DNA from: Ginsengibacter sp963792025
Lineage (GTDB): Bacteria; Bacteroidota; Bacteroidia; Chitinophagales; Chitinophagaceae
Length of the DNA stretch: 64,000 bases
Assembly: GCA_963792025.1 (NCBI GenBank)
Contig: CAWBUS010000004.1
Coordinates: forward strand, 434,001 to 498,000
Direction: 5' to 3'
The notes under the pieces are model-generated. The model did not search any database. It saw only the letters and a list, made by a program, of their open reading frames with translations, and was not told where the DNA came from. The translations under genes and the position numbers were made by a program. Below are positions 59,788 to 64,000 of this stretch, one piece after another. Numbering within the stretch: the first letter of the stretch is position 1; each line of letters begins with the position of its first letter.

Positions 59788-61671
59788 TTATATAACTTTT
59801 ATTTTCACCTCAACTCTCGTGCCACCTGGCTTATTATCTGCAGTATATAGATCTGTGATCCTTATGTGACCGTTGTCGTTTTCATCCTGGTTAAATAAGT
59901 GAATCCTGTCTTCAGTAATTTTTAAACCCACACTTTTATGGTGCAGTTTATTTATTTTATTATAATCCTCCGCCTGGTTTCTGCCAATGCCATTATCTTC
60001 GATAACATATTTTATATGTTCATTTTCAAGGGTAGCGCTAACCGTTAGTATCAGGTCTTTTTTGTCACTATGTGCAATGCCATGCACAATAGCATTTTCA
60101 ACGTAAGGTTGTATCAGCAGAGAAGGTACATTATAATCACCTGAGATCAGTTGTGGGTCTACATTTTCTTTATAGCGAAATTTATTATTAAAACGCATTT
60201 GCTCAAGATCAATGTACAGTTTTAGCGCTTCCATGTCAAGAGATACGCTTGTAATTTCATTGCGGCTGCTATCGAGTATGGTTCTTATTAATAAAGCAAA
60301 TTTATGCAGGTAATCGCTCGCCTTTCTCTTTTCATTTTGCATCATAAAATTTTCAATGCTGTTTAGGCTATTAAAAATAAAATGAGGGTTCATCTGCGCC
60401 CGCAATGATTGTATTTGCGATTCGGCAATTTTTTGTCTGAAAGCAGATTCAGTTTTTTTCTTTCTGGCCTGTATCGATTTATTGATAAAAAATGCTGCCA
60501 CTATTGTAAGAAGCAGAAGAATGACCGATGCCAGCAATAGAGCATTTCTGAAAACAATTTGTTTCTTCTGGAGTTGCGAAAGTTCCAATAAATGCTTGTT
60601 CTCTAATTCTTTCTTTTTTACGAGATAGTCAGATTCGCTGATGATTAAATTCAGGCTCGTGTTCTGAGAAAATAGGGAATCGAATCCGGCACGATATAAA
60701 CGAAAATATGCCAGCGCAGAATCTGTCATTCCCTGTTTATCATACACCATCGATAATTGTTCGGCAGTTTGCGTAATCCCTTCGTAATACTGTGTATTTG
60801 TGGCAATAGCCAATGCGCTATCCAGCAACATTAATTTTGTTTTAAATGGCAAGTTTGTCAAAAATTGCGCTTCGCCCAGGTAAGCCTGGAATTCATTTCT
60901 TAAATCAGTTTGGATATTGGCTTCTGTTACTGCTTTTCGAAAATAATATTTTGCCGAATCGTAATCATTGGCAATGGCTTTTATTTTTCCAAATGCCAAA
61001 TAATAGGAAGAAAAGATGTAACTCTCATTTGCCTTCAATGCAAAGGGTAGGCCTTTTTCAAGACTTTTTCTTGCCTCGTCATAACGTTTTTGATTAAAAT
61101 AACATCGAAATAATAATTCATAATTTATAGCGATCCCCCTATATGGATTTAACTGCAATTCTGCAAAGTCGTTTTTATTGGTTATTATTTCCGTATTAAA
61201 ATTAATTGCCTTTTGAGCATACTCTTTGCATTTTTCATAGTTCCTCAGGCTAAGGAAATTGTCAGCTATGTTATTAAGTGACACTGCCTTCAATCTAAGC
61301 CCTCCGCACGCTTCGGCATAATCAATTGCTTTAAAAAAGGCGTTGTTACTCGCATCAAAACTTGCTGAATTAAACAAAAGAATTCCTAGATTTATTTGAG
61401 CCAGAGATTTGCCAAACGCAAAATTGTGTGCGTCGCTCAAAGAATCTACTTCCAGGTAATATTTGTATGATTTCTTTACATCTTTTTCACTATATCGGTA
61501 ACTTATTCTATGCAAATTGTGGATATATGCCGAATCTATTTTCGGATGATCTCTAAGCCATTCGAAAAGACTATCAATATATTTACCCTCCTGTGCATAT
61601 GCCTTACACCCAAAGCAAATTATAAATACCAAAAAAATAATTCGTTTACACATATGTCGTTTATGTAACAT
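59788..61671 (-). CDS. LytS-type sensor histidine kinase with TPR sensor region
   Basis: From the ATG at 61671 (signal MLHKRHMCKRIIFLVFIICF) the protein has ~627 residues; a longer reading to 61713 is possible. A periplasmic TPR-rich region (about 30-380, e.g. NAFFKAIDYAEACGGLRLKAVSLNNIADNFL) is followed by a membrane helix (ALLLASVILLLLTIVAAFFI), a His kinase dimerisation motif LRAQMNPHFIFNSLNSIENFM with the phosphorylated His, and an ATPase domain (PSLLIQPYVENAIVHGIAHSD; EDNGIGRNQAED). The TPR domain probably senses a periplasmic protein. Forms an operon with the LytTR regulator. Confidence 0.92.
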   Translation of the reverse strand: MLHKRHMCKRIIFLVFIICFGCKAYAQEGKYIDSLFEWLRDHPKIDSAYIHNLHRISYRYSEKDVKKSYKYYLEVDSLSDAHNFAFGKSLAQINLGILLFNSASFDASNNAFFKAIDYAEACGGLRLKAVSLNNIADNFLSLRNYEKCKEYAQKAINFNTEIITNKNDFAELQLNPYRGIAINYELLFRCYFNQKRYDEARKSLEKGLPFALKANESYIFSSYYLAFGKIKAIANDYDSAKYYFRKAVTEANIQTDLRNEFQAYLGEAQFLTNLPFKTKLMLLDSALAIATNTQYYEGITQTAEQLSMVYDKQGMTDSALAYFRLYRAGFDSLFSQNTSLNLIISESDYLVKKKELENKHLLELSQLQKKQIVFRNALLLASVILLLLTIVAAFFINKSIQARKKKTESAFRQKIAESQIQSLRAQMNPHFIFNSLNSIENFMMQNEKRKASDYLHKFALLIRTILDSSRNEITSVSLDMEALKLYIDLEQMRFNNKFRYKENVDPQLISGDYNVPSLLIQPYVENAIVHGIAHSDKKDLILTVSATLENEHIKYVIEDNGIGRNQAEDYNKINKLHHKSVGLKITEDRIHLFNQDENDNGHIRITDLYTADNKPGGTRVEVKIKVI

Positions 61672-61962
61672 AAATTTACTTGTGACAGATCGGAAAACAA
61701 CTCTCTTCATCAAAAGAGGTGCGGGGTTTTAATTTTTTTAGAAAGACGTGTTTTAAACAGGAATAGTTCTTACCACCTACTTTTAACCAGGATCAATATA
61801 CTAGTCAATTTTATCCATAAAAATTAAATTCTTAAGGGGGAACCTAAATCTATAATAATTACTGTTAATTTACAACCAATTATTCCACCATTAACGTTGA
61901 TTGAACAAACGGCGATAATTCTTGAGTAAATGGAATCGGGCGTAAAATAAATGGAATTCATA

Positions 61963-62460
61963 TCAGAACGACAGTCTCATAATGTAATCGTTCATAAAAT
62001 AACCTTCACCTATATCAATATCAATTTCGTGTGTAATTGTAAAGCCTCTCTTTTCGTAAAAATAGCGGGCCTTGTTATAACGGTTGACGTTTAGAGTCAG
62101 GGCAGTTGCACCCCTATTTTTTATGGCATTAATAACATAATCGAGGAGTATTTTGCCGGTTCCGTTTCCCTGTTGACCCGGTAGCACGTATATTTTATGA
62201 AGATGAAAAACTGAGACCTCTTCTTCTTTTAGCGAAAACGATGCAAAACCAACAGGCACATTTTCGTCGTAGGCAATAATAAAATTATGATGAAGATGTA
62301 AAAACTGGTTTTCAAGAAAAGTTAACGCATAGACTTTATTCAGCATATATGTTAACTGATCAGGCGATAAAATTTCACCATATGCCGAAGGCCAAATCGC
62401 GTGCGCAAGGTTATTAATAACGGGCAGGTCTTTTAAACCAGCCTCTTTTATTGATATCAT
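61963..62460 (-). CDS. GNAT family acetyltransferase
   Basis: A 165-residue N-acetyltransferase. The acetyl-CoA pocket is VLPGQQGNGTGKILLDYVI, preceded by strands KIYVLPG, with LTLNVNRYNKARYFYEKRGFTI as the C-terminal core. Substrate unknown. It starts with the TAATG overlap on the stop codon of the upstream secreted protein, so the two are co-transcribed. The 249 bases between it and the kinase gene (61714-61962) show no gene. Confidence 0.88.
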   Translation of the reverse strand: MISIKEAGLKDLPVINNLAHAIWPSAYGEILSPDQLTYMLNKVYALTFLENQFLHLHHNFIIAYDENVPVGFASFSLKEEEVSVFHLHKIYVLPGQQGNGTGKILLDYVINAIKNRGATALTLNVNRYNKARYFYEKRGFTITHEIDIDIGEGYFMNDYIMRLSF

Positions 62461-62933
62461 TATTGAATGGTTATCTTTAAATCAGGGGCAAAGAATTTTC
62501 GATCTTTAGTGTCTTTTACAATTATATCAAAGAAGTACAATTCTTCATCCTTTTGAAATCCACTCTTTAAATTATCGACCCATACTTTAGGCAGCGGCGT
62601 TGTTTTAAACATGTCTGAAAGGTTAGTGAATGTGACACTTTTCTTCCCGGTTTCTTCATCCTGAATCATGCCTTTCTTTCTATATAGAAAATGATAGGAA
62701 TCTATCGCGTATATATTTTTCTTTTCATCCATTATTTTCAATGGTAAAGTAATTAATTGAGAGGCTTCCTCTTTGGTTACATTGGCGCCATTTGTGTTTA
62801 TTCCAAGGTACGATTTTACAGTGGGAGGTTTAAACTTTGGTATCTTGGTAATAACCGGATGCTGCGCAAACGAGACTAATCGAGCTGCCACAAAAGCAAC
62901 AATGAAAAGAAATAATTTTAGTGATAATTTCAT
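62460..62933 (-). CDS. Secreted protein of unknown function
   Basis: A 157-residue exported protein: signal peptide (LKLFLFIVAFVAARLVSFAQ), then a polar, beta-rich domain with KPPTVKSYLGINTNG, SYHFLYRKKGMIQDEETGKK and ELYFFDIIVKDTKDRKFFAPDLKI. I do not recognise the family. It lies between valS and the GNAT gene on the same strand and shares its last base with the GNAT start. Confidence 0.65.
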   Translation of the reverse strand: MKLSLKLFLFIVAFVAARLVSFAQHPVITKIPKFKPPTVKSYLGINTNGANVTKEEASQLITLPLKIMDEKKNIYAIDSYHFLYRKKGMIQDEETGKKSVTFTNLSDMFKTTPLPKVWVDNLKSGFQKDEELYFFDIIVKDTKDRKFFAPDLKITIQ

Positions 62934-62968
62934 AGAAATATTTTAGACAGTGTTTTTGAGATTTTCAT

Positions 62969-63787
62969 TTATTCTAAAGAAGAAAGCGTTTGTTCAATAG
63001 CAAGAATTTTAGCTTCCGCATCTGATTTCTTTTTGCGTTCCAGGTCAATCACTTCGGCTTTTGCGTTTTGCACAAATCTATCATTACTTAGTTTTCTATC
63101 AATGCTATTTAGGAAACCTTTAAGATAATTGAGATCCTTTAATAATTTTTCTTTTTGGGCAAAAACGTCAACTTCAATATTGGTTTCAATATGGATCTTT
63201 TCTTTTCCTGCCACTATTGAAATAAAAGCGTTTTCAGGTTGCGATGAAAACCCGATACTTTCTGCGTTTATTTGTTTGGCAAGGATATTTTTAACAGTGT
63301 TGTATTGTTCTTTATCATTCGTTTCAATATGTAATTTTATCGGTTCTTTTGGCCTGATGTTATGTTTGTTTCTTGCATCACGTATAGCGCTGATAATTTC
63401 TTTTAGCCTGTTTCCGTGCTGCAGAATGGTTACGTCAACTTCACCTGCCGGTAAAAATTGTTTTACTATTAAATCATCATTTCTTTCTTTTAAAAGGTGA
63501 TAAATTTCTTCGGTGATAAATGGCATGAAGGGATGCAACAATTGTAGTAATTCCTCAAAAAGTTTAACGGTTTTCGCATAAACGTGCGTAGGAATATTTT
63601 CTTCAAAGCCTGGCTTTATCCATTCGAGATACCAGCTGCAGAAATCATCCCATATAAGAGAATATATTGTTTTTAATGCTTCACTTAAGCGGAACTGGCT
63701 CATTAAATTTTCCACTTCTGTTCTTACTTCATTCAAACGATTTTCAAACCAGTTTAATGCAAAGTTGCTCTTTAGAAGTATCATCAC
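62969..63787 (-). CDS. valS: Valyl-tRNA synthetase, anticodon-binding and C-terminal part (frameshift)
   Basis: This part has the anticodon-binding helical domain (FALNWFENRLNEVRTEVENLM; LIWDDFCSWYLEWIKPGFE; LLHPFMPFITEEIYHLLKER) and the C-terminal coiled coil typical of ValRS (EKLLKDLNYLKGFLNSIDRKLSNDRFVQNAKAEVIDLERKK). It is one frame off from the preceding part; one missing base near 63770 (GAGCAACTTTGC) would join SKEQ to NFALNWF. Confidence 0.85.
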   Translation of the reverse strand: MMILLKSNFALNWFENRLNEVRTEVENLMSQFRLSEALKTIYSLIWDDFCSWYLEWIKPGFEENIPTHVYAKTVKLFEELLQLLHPFMPFITEEIYHLLKERNDDLIVKQFLPAGEVDVTILQHGNRLKEIISAIRDARNKHNIRPKEPIKLHIETNDKEQYNTVKNILAKQINAESIGFSSQPENAFISIVAGKEKIHIETNIEVDVFAQKEKLLKDLNYLKGFLNSIDRKLSNDRFVQNAKAEVIDLERKKKSDAEAKILAIEQTLSSLE

Positions 63788-64000
63788 GGTCGGACTGCCT
63801 GGCTTCCCACATTTTCACAAGCTTCAATGCATTCCAGATTTTATTATTAAAATATTTTCCCTGTTCCAGCGAATTGTCATCAAACAAAAGATCGTTCCCC
63901 GCAGGCGATGAAATCATAATACCAAAACGAACTGCGTCCGCTCCGTATTCATGAATTAAATGCAGAAGATCAGGGCTGTTACCAAGGCTCTTACTCATCT
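63744..64000 (-). CDS. valS: Valyl-tRNA synthetase, KMSKS region (continues beyond window)
   Basis: The minus-strand frame contains MSKSLGNSPDLLHLIHEYGADAVRFG, the KMSKS signature of class I synthetases with the first Lys at the window edge, then NKIWNALKLVKMWEAR. ValRS charges tRNA-Val. The gene extends beyond base 64000. It ends out of frame at LCIKLV through an indel, so the whole is one essential gene with a probable sequence error. Confidence 0.85.
   Translation of the reverse strand, partial: MSKSLGNSPDLLHLIHEYGADAVRFGIMISSPAGNDLLFDDNSLEQGKYFNNKIWNALKLVKMWEARQSDRDDTSKEQLCIKLV

Overview
The window reads as chromosomal DNA of a Bacteroidota bacterium, most likely a Chitinophagaceae-type relative. 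Supporting signs are AT-rich intergenic DNA, few Shine-Dalgarno sequences, repeated matches to the Bacteroidota -7 promoter box TAnnTTTG, a ~290-residue RpoD-like sigma factor, a short NuoG with NuoC and NuoD unfused, ExbB-ExbD-ExbD-TonB gene sets, and lineage-typical families (DUF4836, DUF6515, LytS/LytTR pair). I saw no rRNA, tRNA, CRISPR array, prophage or insertion sequence.

Layout. 1-8.6 kb: 3' end of pyrG, a LolA-like carrier, ubiX, a thioredoxin-fold protein followed by two near-identical ~110-nt structured elements exactly 180 bp apart, a serine palmitoyltransferase-like PLP enzyme, an M20 dipeptidase, an LptF/LptG permease, an unknown protein and a START-like protein. 8.9-16.5 kb: RpoD-like sigma factor, rimM, dinB, an Rrf2 regulator divergent from a 1-Cys peroxiredoxin, two pseudouridine synthases, a Spy-like protein and rlmN. 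16.6-23.1 kb: a 3-oxoadipyl-CoA-type thiolase, an ABC permease/ATPase pair, a DUF4836 lipoprotein and hisS. Many genes between 13.5 and 23.1 kb, and valS at the right edge, are split by single-base indels. Because hisS and valS are housekeeping genes, I read these breaks as sequence or assembly error rather than decay.

23.3-27.2 kb: a TonB-like protein, a small membrane protein, a PstS-like lipoprotein and a TPR protein. 27.3-41.7 kb: a complete 14-subunit complex I operon, nuoABCDEFGHIJKLMN, with two extra genes inside (a small two-helix membrane protein after nuoC and a VOC/PhnB-like protein between nuoE and nuoF). 41.8-47 kb: a MacB/FtsX-type permease, then exbB-exbD-exbD-tonB and a third exbD beyond a terminator. 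47-53.7 kb: mnmE, galK, an alpha/beta hydrolase whose nucleophile serine is glycine, an acylphosphatase, a lactonase-type beta-propeller and a DUF6515 protein. 54-64 kb: a TonB-dependent outer-membrane beta-barrel protein, a 70-residue unknown, ahcY divergent from an Lrp/AsnC regulator, a LytS-LytTR two-component pair, a GNAT acetyltransferase, a secreted unknown and the 3' part of valS.

How they fit together: complex I builds the proton gradient that ExbB/ExbD/TonB could use to energise outer-membrane receptors such as the 54-56.5 kb protein; LolA-like and LptF-like proteins serve the outer membrane. The least explained items are the duplicated structured element at 2.6-2.9 kb, the promoter-like site with hairpin at about 6.0 kb, the palindrome that supplies both stop codons at 17.86 kb, and the nucleophile-less hydrolase. 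I see no clear multi-gene novel defence or biosynthetic system.
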